A model generated the notes under the pieces. That model did not search any database. It saw only the letters and a list, made by a program, of their open reading frames with translations, and was not told where the DNA came from. A stretch of 64,000 nt of DNA from JALYYC01 sp039922495 (lineage in GTDB: Bacteria; Chloroflexota; Dormibacteria; CF-121), in NCBI GenBank assembly GCA_039922495.1, contig JBDTEO010000011.1:62001-126000 (forward strand), in the 5' to 3' direction. Each line of letters opens with the position of its first letter. Position 1 is the first letter of the stretch. The translations under genes and the position numbers were made by a program. Positions 1 to 7,727 of the stretch are shown piece after piece.

Positions 1-1472
1 CTCGGATGGCCACCCCAGGGCGGACCCAGGGCGAAGCCATAGGCGCCCCAGATGTTGATGCCGATGGTTCCGTAGCGCAGCGTCGCGATCGCCCGGTCGA
101 GCGCGGCGCTGAGCACGGGGTCTGCGCGCATCGCCGGCGGGACGACGATGGTCGCGACCAGCGTCCCCCACAGCTGGGCGTTGGCCAGCCGCACCGCGCG
201 ATCGAGGAACTCCAATGGGTCGTCCGTGTCGAGCGAGGTCTGCGAGAGGACGGCGCAAAACGGCTCCGTGGTAAAGGCCGGGTCGGTCCGGTCGGCTGGG
301 TCCAGGTCGCGGATCAGCGCCCACGGCAGCGTCCCGGCCGTCTCCTGGCCCAGGCGCACCATCCGCTGCCGCCCAGCGGTCAGGGCTGCATAACGGCTCG
401 CGGCGCCGGGATAGTACGCGACGCGTGGTGGCACCGACCGGAGGACCTGCTCGATGCGGTCGACCAGGTCCGAGCCGGACTTCTGGCCGCCGCCCGAGAT
501 CAGCATCTTGTGCGCATTGCAGTTGAAGGACGCGTTGTTAGTGACGCCCCCGGCGATGTTCTCCGCCTGCCACGCCAGCTGCCGCTCGGTGTAGGCACCG
601 GGAACCACGATCACCGGCGAGATGTTGCCGAGCTCGGAGGTCACCGGCTTCGTGAGCCGTGGATTGCCAGCGGCCTTGCGGGCCTTGCGATCCGGGCCTG
701 GCACACCCCAGACCAGCGCATCGTGCGTCCGATCGGAGCCGGTGAGGTGGATCTCGTCGACGGCCGGGTGGGCGGCGAGGTACCCTCCCTCGTCGGCGCC
801 GCCGTAGGTGATGGCGAGGAAGTCCTGCGCGATCGCCTCGGTAAAGGCCGTTTCGAGGAACGGGCCGAGGTAGGCATTCACCGGGTTCATCTTGACCAGG
901 CAGACCTTGCCTTCGTTGAACATCTTGGTGGTGACATCGAGCGGCGTGATGGCATTGACATTGCCGGCCCCGAGGATGAGCACGAGGGCACCGGTGCGAT
1001 TCGGCTCGCGGTAGAAGCGGGCCCGATCCTCCGCGAGCGCACCGGGCTGGAGATGGACGCGGGCCCTCACGCGGGCGAAGAGCACGCGGTCGAGGACGGT
1101 CGCAGGGAAGACCTCGACCCGGACGCGCCCATCCACCGTGCGATCGCAGGTTCCCACACGGGTTGAGCCCGAGCGCTCGAGCGAGGCCAGCGACCCACGC
1201 AGCAGCCGCAGGTTGTGCAGGGTGATCACCGGTCCGAGCGACCACTCCTCGCCCTCGAGCGGGCTGCCGAGGGGGATGCCCTTCGCCTCACACGCGGCCC
1301 GGACGGCGGCGGCGGCGATCCGAGCGTAGCCGGCCGACATACTATCGAGCAACCGCCGTCGCTTTGAAATCGTCAGCGCCGCAAAGTGGGGCGCCGCCGC
1401 CTTCAACCGGTTGGCGGTCCGGTCCAGGTCGGCCTGCTTGGTCCGGGCGGGAGGCGCGAGCGCCGTGGCCAT
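1..1472 (-). CDS. Aldehyde dehydrogenase superfamily protein, 3' end cut by window edge
   Basis: About 490 codons are visible and the frame is open to the window edge, so the C-terminus is missing. The translation has ALDH features: a Rossmann-like stretch (LVLILGAGNVNAITPLDV), a nucleotide-site strand ending HLTGSDRTHDAL, the general-base Glu in TSELGNISPVIVV and the nucleophile Cys in NCNAHK. These fit NAD(P)-dependent oxidation of an aldehyde or the reverse acyl reduction. The N-terminus is long and alanine-rich for a classical ALDH, and the active-site segment differs from the usual GQxC, so this is a divergent subfamily with unknown substrate. The start is ATG at 1472. It is divergent from the MobA-like gene across 66 nt. 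Confidence 0.8.
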   Translation of the reverse strand, partial: MATALAPPARTKQADLDRTANRLKAAAPHFAALTISKRRRLLDSMSAGYARIAAAAVRAACEAKGIPLGSPLEGEEWSLGPVITLHNLRLLRGSLASLERSGSTRVGTCDRTVDGRVRVEVFPATVLDRVLFARVRARVHLQPGALAEDRARFYREPNRTGALVLILGAGNVNAITPLDVTTKMFNEGKVCLVKMNPVNAYLGPFLETAFTEAIAQDFLAITYGGADEGGYLAAHPAVDEIHLTGSDRTHDALVWGVPGPDRKARKAAGNPRLTKPVTSELGNISPVIVVPGAYTERQLAWQAENIAGGVTNNASFNCNAHKMLISGGGQKSGSDLVDRIEQVLRSVPPRVAYYPGAASRYAALTAGRQRMVRLGQETAGTLPWALIRDLDPADRTDPAFTTEPFCAVLSQTSLDTDDPLEFLDRAVRLANAQLWGTLVATIVVPPAMRADPVLSAALDRAIATLRYGTIGINIWGAYGFALGPPWGGHP

Positions 1473-1538
1473 CCCGCGAGTCTACGTCGGCCGGGTCGAT
1501 AGACTCGGAGCGATGCGCGCAATCCACGGCGCCGCGTC

Positions 1539-2108
1539 GTGATCGCCGGGGTGCTGCTGGCGGCCGGGGATTCGCGCCGTTTTGGTCGCGTCAAGCAACT
1601 CGAATCCTGGGACGGAGAACCGCTGATGGCTCGAGCGGCGCGATCGTTTATCGACGCTGGGCTCGATCCGGTCGTGGTCGTCGTCCCGATGCTCCCGGCG
1701 GTCCGGGCCTCGCTGGCCGGCCTGCCGGTGTCGGTCGTCGAGAATCGCGACCCGGGCCGCGGCATCGGCCGCTCGATCGCCCTCGGCATCGGCGCCCTCC
1801 CGGAAGGGGCGCCGGCCGCGCTGGTCGGGGTGGCTGATCAGCCGTTCGTCGACGCGGCGGTCATCCGGCGTCTGTGTGCCGCCTTTATCCCGGGTCGCAT
1901 CGTGACGCCGCGCTACGGCGCCCACGGCGGCAATCCACGGATCTTCGATCGGCGTTTCTTTCCGGAGCTGGTGGCGCTCGGCGGCGACGTCGGCGGCCAG
2001 TCGGTCGCGGCGACCCATCCGGACGCCGTTCTCGAGTGCGACTTTGCCGTGCGGATCGGGCTGGATGTCGACCGGCCCGAGGATCTCGAGCGATTGCGGG
2101 GACACTGA
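1539..2108 (+). CDS. MobA/MocA-like nucleotidyltransferase
   Basis: This 189-residue protein begins IAGVLLAAGDSRRFG, the glycine-rich NTP-binding signature of the MobA-like NTP transferase family, followed by KQL and the acceptor loop DPGRGIGRSI. VADQPFVD is the metal-binding Asp motif, and GGNPRIF is the motif shared by MocA (molybdopterin cytidylyltransferase) and related enzymes. It probably transfers CMP or GMP to a molybdenum cofactor or a related sugar-phosphate-like acceptor. The length is typical. The start is GTG at 1539. No molybdoenzyme gene is in the window, so the acceptor cannot be deduced. Confidence 0.8.
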   Translation: MIAGVLLAAGDSRRFGRVKQLESWDGEPLMARAARSFIDAGLDPVVVVVPMLPAVRASLAGLPVSVVENRDPGRGIGRSIALGIGALPEGAPAALVGVADQPFVDAAVIRRLCAAFIPGRIVTPRYGAHGGNPRIFDRRFFPELVALGGDVGGQSVAATHPDAVLECDFAVRIGLDVDRPEDLERLRGH

Positions 2109-2111
2109 CGG

Positions 2112-2264
2112 ATGGCTAGTGAATTCCGCCACCCGGTCTATGTCGCGACGGAGGCCCGCGATCAGGGGGTCGGCCGCCTCGCCCTCGCCACGCTGCTCGA
2201 GGAGGCGGAGCGGCGCGGCTTCTGGAAACTCGTCTCGAGGACGGTCGATGGATGGACTGCGTGA
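2112..2264 (+). pseudogene. GNAT acetyltransferase remnant (phosphinothricin N-acetyltransferase-like)
   Basis: A 50-codon open frame starts 4 nt after the MobA-like gene. It reads HPVYVATEARDQGVGRLAL, the acetyl-CoA pyrophosphate loop (Q/R-x-x-G-x-G/A), then EEAERRGFWKLVSRT, typical of the middle of phosphinothricin/methionine-sulfoximine acetyltransferases. The N-terminal third and the C-terminal strands of a normal protein of about 170 residues are absent. No continuation is found in the other frames before the convergent HD-GYP gene. It is best read as a decayed fragment. Confidence 0.65.
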
Positions 2265-2322
2265 TCGTGGAACGGTTGATGGGAGAGGCGGCGCAAGCGG
2301 CGCAGGCAGCGCGAGCGGTGCC

Positions 2323-3330
2323 CTAGCTGGCGCGCATCTCCTCGGCCGATACCTCGGTCTGGGTATCATCCAGCACCTCGAGGAATCGCTCGATCAGATC
2401 GGCGTCCCATTGACTCCCAGCGCCCTGTTTCAGGGTCCGGATCGCCTCCTCCTTCGGCATCCGGTGGCGGTAGGGGCGGTCGACGGTGAGTGCGGTGAAG
2501 GCGTCCGCGATGGCGATGATCCGGGCGAACAAGGGGATCTGGTCACGGGATAGCCCATCGGGGTAGCCGGTGCCGTCGACTCGCTCATGATGGTGACGGA
2601 CGGCCGGCAGGAGCCGCTCGGCGCGCGGCAGCGCCTCGAGCAGCCGTTCGCCCAACACCGGGTGCCCCATCACCTGTCGAAACTCTTCGGAATCGAGCCG
2701 GCCTCGCTTCGCCAGGATGCCGGCGGGCACCCCGAGGGTGCCGACGTCGTGGAGCAGGGCGGCCTTGTAGAGGAGGGTCAGCTCATCGTCGGGCAGCCCG
2801 AGGCCGGTCCCCAGCCGCATCGCCCAATGCGCGACGCGCTCCGACATGCCAGCCGTCCCCTGGTCGCGGTCGTCCGCGGCGCGGGCGAGCGAGAGAACGA
2901 CCCCTTCGAGCTCATGGAGGCGGCTGTTCAGCTGGCTGATGCGCAGCTGGGCTTTGACCAACCCGAGGACCATGGTGCGCTCGACCGGCGTGAGGGCGTA
3001 GTCGTCGGCGCCGGCCTGGAGGGCCCGCTCACGCTGGATGGGATCGCCGTCCGAGCCGAGCATGATCACCGGGATCTCGCGGGTCGCGGGTGCACCCTTG
3101 ATGGCGCGACAGACATCGAGGCCGTCCATGTCGGGGAGGGTGACGTCGCAAAGGACCAGGTCGCACGGCTGCGCCGAGAGCTGCCGGAGGGCCGAGGCGC
3201 CGTCGTGGGCGGTCACGACCCGATGCCCGGCGCCGTTGAGGTATGCCTCGAGCGTGCCCGTGGTGGCGCCCTCATCGACCACCAACACCGTGGCCGTTGG
3301 CTCGTTTCGGGCCGGCGAGGTTGCCGTCAT
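2323..3330 (-). CDS. Response regulator with HD-GYP c-di-GMP phosphodiesterase domain
   Basis: This 335-residue protein has a receiver domain (residues about 13-130) with phospho-acceptor Asp62 in LCDVTLP, then a short helical linker and an HD-GYP domain (about 145-325) with HDVGTLGVP at 194 and HHERVDGTGYP from 248. HD-GYP enzymes hydrolyse cyclic-di-GMP to pGpG/GMP at a di- or tri-iron centre. The receiver is imperfect: one acidic pocket residue is Glu20, and the invariant Lys of the K-P motif is Thr114 (LTPVE), so phosphorylation may not switch it normally. Its ATG overlaps the stop of the upstream XRE-TPR gene, so the two are translationally coupled. No histidine kinase gene is nearby. 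Confidence 0.9.
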   Translation of the reverse strand: MTATSPARNEPTATVLVVDEGATTGTLEAYLNGAGHRVVTAHDGASALRQLSAQPCDLVLCDVTLPDMDGLDVCRAIKGAPATREIPVIMLGSDGDPIQRERALQAGADDYALTPVERTMVLGLVKAQLRISQLNSRLHELEGVVLSLARAADDRDQGTAGMSERVAHWAMRLGTGLGLPDDELTLLYKAALLHDVGTLGVPAGILAKRGRLDSEEFRQVMGHPVLGERLLEALPRAERLLPAVRHHHERVDGTGYPDGLSRDQIPLFARIIAIADAFTALTVDRPYRHRMPKEEAIRTLKQGAGSQWDADLIERFLEVLDDTQTEVSAEEMRAS

Positions 3331-4625
3331 CGCCGGCTCGTCTTGATCAGCCGCGCCAATCCGCCGAACTCGCGATCCGCGGCCATCCGCATCAAGGCAA
3401 ACGCACGATCGACATCGCCACGCTCACGCAGCACGTCGGCGTACATGGCGCAGACTTCGGCCAGTTTGCCGACCGCCTGTCGATCGGCGAGCATCTGCAA
3501 CGCCTGGCGGAACTTTCGATCCGCAGCAGACCGCTGGCCGGTACGTTCAGCGACCTGCGCCTCGATTGCCGCCCCGAACGCCTGGTGCAGATGGTCACCC
3601 GACCGCGCCGCCGCCTGCTGACTCTCGCGCGCGTATCGCCGCGCTGCCTCCAACTCGCCGCGGTCGAGCAGATACATGGCGAGGGCGCTCCCCGCGACCC
3701 CGGTCTCCAGGTCATCGCCCAGCTCCCTGGCCCGATCGAAGCATTGCTGCTGCAAACGCTCGGCCTCGTCCAATCGGCCGGCCGCGAAATGGACATCGCC
3801 GAGGTTGTTGAGCACGCGGTTCGCATTGCGCAGTTGCCCGAGGCGGCCATGAAGGTCGAGCGCCCGGTTGCAGTGCTCGACGGCTCGGTCGTAGTCGCCC
3901 ACCGTGCGCGCCGAGACCCCAAGGTTCATGTGCGCGTTCGCGAGCCGGACCAGGCTTTCGGCATCGGTCGCGGCCGCCAGCGCCTGCTGGAAATAGGCGT
4001 CGGCCTGCGGCAGCTGACCGAGCGCGTAGCAGGCACGTCCAAGATTGCTGAGCACCCGCGAGCGCAGCGCTGGCTCGGCATGCCGGCCACGCTCGAGCCA
4101 GTGATCGGCGCGAAGGTTCGCCTCCATGGCGGCGTTGAATTGCTCCAGCTGGTGGAGGACGGTGCCGATCTCCGCATAGATGGCGCCGTTCAGCTCCGGG
4201 TCGTCTGGCGGTGCGGTCGCGGCGGCGGTCTGATACGCGCCCAGGGAATCATCGAGGCGGCCGAGGGCATCGAGGGCGGTGCCCTTGATCCGGTAGAGAT
4301 CGGCCCGCTCGTTGGCGGTCGAGGCGGACATGGCGAGCCCTTCGTCCACCAGGGCGAGGGCGCGCGCGGCTTCGCCGGCCTTGACCGCGAGCGTGGCGCT
4401 CTTGCGGAGATAGGTGAGCTCCTGGGGGGACTTCTCGCCGGTGAAATGACTCACCGGCAGGCCCAGACGCTCGGCGATGACGCGGAGCTTGACCGGGGAG
4501 GGGGCGGCCCGGTTGTGTTCCACCTGGCTGATGAAGCCCTTGGTCGCCACGCCTTCGGCCAGCTGGCTCTGGGTCAGACCCCGAGCGAGTCGTGCTTCAC
4601 GGAGCCGATCGCCGACAGAGTTCAT
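3327..4625 (-). CDS. XRE-family regulator with C-terminal TPR array (RRNPP-like)
   Basis: This 432-residue protein has an N-terminal XRE helix-turn-helix (residues about 5-60, LREARLARGLTQSQLAEGV then ISQVEHNRAAPS). The rest is a helical array of about eight tetratricopeptide repeats, e.g. ALDALGRLDDSLGAYQTA and GRACYALGQLPQADAYF. This is the architecture of PlcR, PrgX and Rgg regulators that bind short peptides in the TPR groove. The start is ATG at 4625 because GGGAGG lies 4 nt upstream; an in-frame TTG 12 nt further up would sit on that site. A small peptide gene is divergently transcribed 123 nt away, and an HD-GYP gene follows with an ATGA overlap. The ligand is inferred, not shown. Confidence 0.85.
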   Translation of the reverse strand: MNSVGDRLREARLARGLTQSQLAEGVATKGFISQVEHNRAAPSPVKLRVIAERLGLPVSHFTGEKSPQELTYLRKSATLAVKAGEAARALALVDEGLAMSASTANERADLYRIKGTALDALGRLDDSLGAYQTAAATAPPDDPELNGAIYAEIGTVLHQLEQFNAAMEANLRADHWLERGRHAEPALRSRVLSNLGRACYALGQLPQADAYFQQALAAATDAESLVRLANAHMNLGVSARTVGDYDRAVEHCNRALDLHGRLGQLRNANRVLNNLGDVHFAAGRLDEAERLQQQCFDRARELGDDLETGVAGSALAMYLLDRGELEAARRYARESQQAAARSGDHLHQAFGAAIEAQVAERTGQRSAADRKFRQALQMLADRQAVGKLAEVCAMYADVLRERGDVDRAFALMRMAADREFGGLARLIKTSRR

Positions 4626-4637
4626 TTTGCCTCCCAA

Positions 4638-4666
4638 TGTATAGCTTTACTGAACCGGCCTCCGAA
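4638..4666 (-). promoter_or_regulatory. Putative promoter of the XRE-TPR gene
   Basis: On the minus strand a -10-like TATACA (4638-4643) lies 12 nt before the ATG, with a weak -35 (TTCGGA, 4661-4666) 17 nt away. It is back-to-back with the peptide promoter. The 30 nt between the two is the natural place for a regulator to control both genes. No clear palindrome was found by eye. Confidence 0.4.
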
Positions 4667-4673
4667 AAGTATA

Positions 4674-4703
4674 TTGACACCAAATTCAACCGGGTGTTAC
4701 ATT
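4674..4703 (+). promoter_or_regulatory. Sigma-70-like promoter of the small peptide gene
   Basis: A perfect -35 TTGACA (4674-4679) is separated by 18 nt from TACATT (4698-4703). The gene start lies about 45 nt downstream. This is among the best consensus promoters in the window and indicates active transcription of a very short mRNA ending at the terminator at 4851. Confidence 0.7.
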
Positions 4704-4747
4704 CCGGCCGAACGGCACGGAGCACCTGGCCTGAAAGGAGAGGTGCC

Positions 4748-4828
4748 ATGTACCGTTTCGCCGCCTTTATCGCCGCGGTCGCCGCCGTCGTCCTCGCCGT
4801 CGGTGACACGCTGTCCGGAGGACACTAG
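4748..4828 (+). CDS. 26-residue putative signalling peptide precursor beside XRE-TPR regulator
   Basis: This 26-codon ORF starts with MYRF, continues with an Ala/Val/Ile-rich hydrophobic core of about 14 residues and ends in the polar tail GDTLSGGH. It has a strong Shine-Dalgarno (AAAGGAG, 7 nt before ATG), its own TTGACA promoter and an intrinsic terminator 23 nt after the stop, so it looks like a stand-alone expressed gene. It is divergent from an XRE-TPR regulator, the arrangement of Rgg/SHP pairs, where a small hydrophobic precursor is exported and processed to a C-terminal pheromone. A membrane-active toxin or regulatory leader peptide are alternatives. Compare the peptide at 35661-35747. 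Confidence 0.6.
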   Translation: MYRFAAFIAAVAAVVLAVGDTLSGGH

Positions 4829-4850
4829 GTCGTCGTTCCGGGGGTCTTGG

Positions 4851-4883
4851 AGGACGCTTTGCTCGCGCAGGCGTCCTTTTTTT
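4851..4883 (+). terminator. Rho-independent terminator after the peptide gene
   Basis: A perfect 7-bp stem AGGACGC / GCGTCCT (4851-4857 with 4871-4877) has a 13-nt loop and is followed by a run of seven T on the plus strand. It terminates only the peptide transcript; read from the other side there is no U tract for the UPF0182 gene. Confidence 0.85.
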
Positions 4884-4894
4884 GTTCGGCTGGT

Positions 4895-7723
4895 CTAGGG
4901 GGAGGCCGAGGGCGATGCGCTGGCTGAGGCGCCGGGCGAGGCCGACGGCTGGAGGGCGCCCAGTTGTTGCAGCAGGCTGCCCACCGTTTGGATCTCGGTG
5001 GCGTAGCCGGCGAAATTGCCGGCCTGCAGGTCCTTGACGGCGGCGGCATAGTGCTGGTTCGCCTGGGCAATCAGCTGGGCGGCCGTCGCGCTCACCGCGG
5101 GCCCGGTGGTTCCGCCGCCCGGCGTCCCGCCCGTCGAGCTTGGCGTCGCGGCGCCGAGCAAGGAGGCCAGCGCCTGGTCCAGAGTGTTTTCCATCGCCAC
5201 GTTCTGGCCGGTGGCCACGATTACCTTCTTGAGTTGCGGCTTGGCGACGTTGGCCGCCTCCAGGTAGACGGGCTCGATATAGAGCAACGAGGTCTCGATC
5301 GGTAGCACCAGCAGGTTGCCCCGAATCACCTTCGAGCCGGGGGCGTTGAGCAGGGCGAACTGCGACTTGATCGCCGGAGCCTGGTCGATGTTCGACTCAA
5401 CCTGCTGCGGCCCGACCACCAGGCTGTCCTTGGGGAAGCGGAAATCGAAGAGCGTGCCGTACCCAGGCTGGTCCGAGCGCGCCGCCAGGTAGGCGATCAT
5501 ATTGGTCTTGCCATTGGGCGTGTAGGGCAGGATGGTGACGAATTCCTCCTTCGTCTCGCCGGGCAGCCGCATGATCACGTAGAAAGGCCGCATCGGCGTA
5601 GGGCCGGTCGTCTGGTCCACGTTTTCCTTGGCGATCTGCCACTGATCGTCCCTCGCGTAAAAGGTGTTCGGGTCACTCACGTGGTAGGTCGAGTACATCT
5701 CGGCCTGGACATTGAAGAGATCGCGCGGGTAGCGGATGTGCGCCTGCAATCCGGCCGGCATCTGGTTGAACGGTTTGAAGAGGCCGGGGAAGATCGCCCC
5801 GTAAGTGTTGGCGATGGGATCGCGGCTGTCGACCTGGTAAAAGGTCGTGCTCCCGTCGTAGGCGTCGACCACTACCTTGACCGAGTTGCGCACGTAGTTG
5901 ATGCCTGCCAGGGAGCCGGTGTCATCGGGCGAGATCCGGCTATACGGATAGTGGTCGCTGGTGGTGAAGCCGTCGAGAATCCAGTACAGCTTCCCATCGA
6001 CGACCACGATGTAGGGGTCCTGGTCGAATTGCAGGAAGGGCGCGAGCGCGGCGACACGGTCCTCGACCGCGCGGTTGAACAACACCTGCGTCTGCGAGGT
6101 CAGCTGCGAGCTGATCAGGACGTTGATATCCCCGAAGCGGATGGCAAACGCCAGCTTGCGGAGGGCCGAGGAGAGCTCGACGCCCGTCTTGCCCTGCCAG
6201 TGCGTCAGGTGGGTGGTGTCCGCCAGGTAGTCGAGCTCGGCCTGGGTCGAGTCGACCAGGACGTAATCGGTCGCATGCCGACCGAAGTAGAGTCCCGCCT
6301 GGGTGACAGTTGGCTGCCCCACCGGCGGGATGTTCTTGAGGGTGAGGACCGGGTCGCCCTCGGGCGTGGCCTGATTGGCTCGCGCGGCCAGGACGCCGTA
6401 GCCATGGGTGTACCGCAGCTTGAGGTTGACCCAGTTCTGCGCCGCCGCGTTGAGTCCCGAGGTGTCGAGCTCTCGAGCCGCCAGCAGGAGCTGCAGGTAC
6501 TGGGTGCCAAGCTGGTAGCGGTCGACCGCGACGTCATAGATCGTGTAGAAGCTTCGCAGGCTCTGCAGGTTCTCGAGCGCGGCCGGCAACGCGAGCTGCG
6601 GGTCCCAGAGGCGGGCATTCTCGACCGTCTGCGGGTTGCGCGCGACGGCGTCCGCCGTGATCGTGTCCTGTGGTGTGAACGGGCGGTCGGCAATCGCCGC
6701 GAGGCCGTAGGCCTGCCGGGTGAAGGCGATCTCGTTCTTGATGTACGGGGTCTCCCGCGACTGCTCGCTGGGGGCCACCGAAAACCGCTGCACGACCCCG
6801 GGGAAGACGACCAGGAGGATGAAGGCCGCCCCAAGCCAGACCGGGATCGCGAGCGCCAGCGGCGCGAGCGAGTCGCGCCTGGTGTTGACGAGCAGGCCGA
6901 CGACAATCAAGCCCATCAGCACGACCATGATCCAGTAGGCCGGCACCCGCGCCATGACGTCGGTGTACCCAGCGCCGTAGACGAAATTGCGCTTGCTCAA
7001 GAGCAGTTCATACAGGTCAAGCCGGTAGTGCACCGCCAGCAGGGCGGCAAACGCCGCCGCGAGCACCGACAGGTGACGCACCGCGCGAGGTGGCAGCGCC
7101 AGCGTCTGCAGGCTCGCCCGGGAGGCGTAGAGCCCGGCCACGATCAACAGCATCAGGATCACGACGCCGAGCAGCCAGCCCCAGACGAATCGATAGAAGG
7201 GAAGGGTGAAGAGATAAAAGCTCACGTCCTTGTGCCAGATGGGGTCGGTGATGCCAAACGATTTCTGATTCAGAAACGTCAGCGTGGTCTGCCACTGGCC
7301 GGAGGCGATCCGGCCGAAAAGGAGGCCCAGCAGGACGATGACGAGTAGCGACAGCACCGTTGGGGGGGCGGTCACGAGGCGCTGCCGGATCCCGATCGAC
7401 GACAGTCGCCGGCCGGAGCTGAGGGCCACCAGGAGATTGGCGGCTCCGATCACCCAGAAAAGGATGGCGAAGAGGAAGAAGGTGATGATCTGCGCCTTGA
7501 AGCGGGTGCCGAAGACGCCGCCGTAGCCGAGCGCCTTGAACCAGAGGTAATCGGTGTAAAAGGTCGCGAATGGTTTGAGCAGGAAGAGCAGCAGGAGGAC
7601 GACCGCGGCCAGGACGATCCAGAAGACGGCCCGGCGCGTAACGCGAATCTGGGGAAAGTTGGGCTCGGTGGGTAGCCGGCGGACCGGGGATTCACCGCCA
7701 TTGAAGAAGCCCCCTGGGGGCAT
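4895..7723 (-). CDS. UPF0182 family large membrane protein
   Basis: A protein of about 942 residues with roughly seven hydrophobic segments in its first third (for example VFWIVLAAVVLLLLFLLKPF), then a long extracytoplasmic domain. It matches the UPF0182 family of actinobacteria, cyanobacteria and Chloroflexi: FYTDYLWFKALGY near the N-terminus and WILDGFTTSDHYPYS in the soluble part. Function is unknown. The C-terminus is a low-complexity Ala/Ser/Pro tail. ATG at 7723 (MPPGGFF) is chosen because any longer start would run into enolase; the gap to the enolase stop is only 4 nt, so the genes are probably co-transcribed. Confidence 0.85.
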   Translation of the reverse strand: MPPGGFFNGGESPVRRLPTEPNFPQIRVTRRAVFWIVLAAVVLLLLFLLKPFATFYTDYLWFKALGYGGVFGTRFKAQIITFFLFAILFWVIGAANLLVALSSGRRLSSIGIRQRLVTAPPTVLSLLVIVLLGLLFGRIASGQWQTTLTFLNQKSFGITDPIWHKDVSFYLFTLPFYRFVWGWLLGVVILMLLIVAGLYASRASLQTLALPPRAVRHLSVLAAAFAALLAVHYRLDLYELLLSKRNFVYGAGYTDVMARVPAYWIMVVLMGLIVVGLLVNTRRDSLAPLALAIPVWLGAAFILLVVFPGVVQRFSVAPSEQSRETPYIKNEIAFTRQAYGLAAIADRPFTPQDTITADAVARNPQTVENARLWDPQLALPAALENLQSLRSFYTIYDVAVDRYQLGTQYLQLLLAARELDTSGLNAAAQNWVNLKLRYTHGYGVLAARANQATPEGDPVLTLKNIPPVGQPTVTQAGLYFGRHATDYVLVDSTQAELDYLADTTHLTHWQGKTGVELSSALRKLAFAIRFGDINVLISSQLTSQTQVLFNRAVEDRVAALAPFLQFDQDPYIVVVDGKLYWILDGFTTSDHYPYSRISPDDTGSLAGINYVRNSVKVVVDAYDGSTTFYQVDSRDPIANTYGAIFPGLFKPFNQMPAGLQAHIRYPRDLFNVQAEMYSTYHVSDPNTFYARDDQWQIAKENVDQTTGPTPMRPFYVIMRLPGETKEEFVTILPYTPNGKTNMIAYLAARSDQPGYGTLFDFRFPKDSLVVGPQQVESNIDQAPAIKSQFALLNAPGSKVIRGNLLVLPIETSLLYIEPVYLEAANVAKPQLKKVIVATGQNVAMENTLDQALASLLGAATPSSTGGTPGGGTTGPAVSATAAQLIAQANQHYAAAVKDLQAGNFAGYATEIQTVGSLLQQLGALQPSASPGASASASPSASP

Positions 7724-7727
7724 GCGC

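Noticed and set aside
6..1166. Plus-strand open frame of 386 codons
   Set aside because: It is antisense to the ALDH gene, whose minus-strand translation has conserved ALDH motifs; the plus frame is Arg/Gly-rich with no recognisable domain.
4895..4960. Repeated Ala/Ser/Pro codons at the end of the UPF0182 gene
   Set aside because: Ordinary low-complexity tail of that protein, not a separate element.
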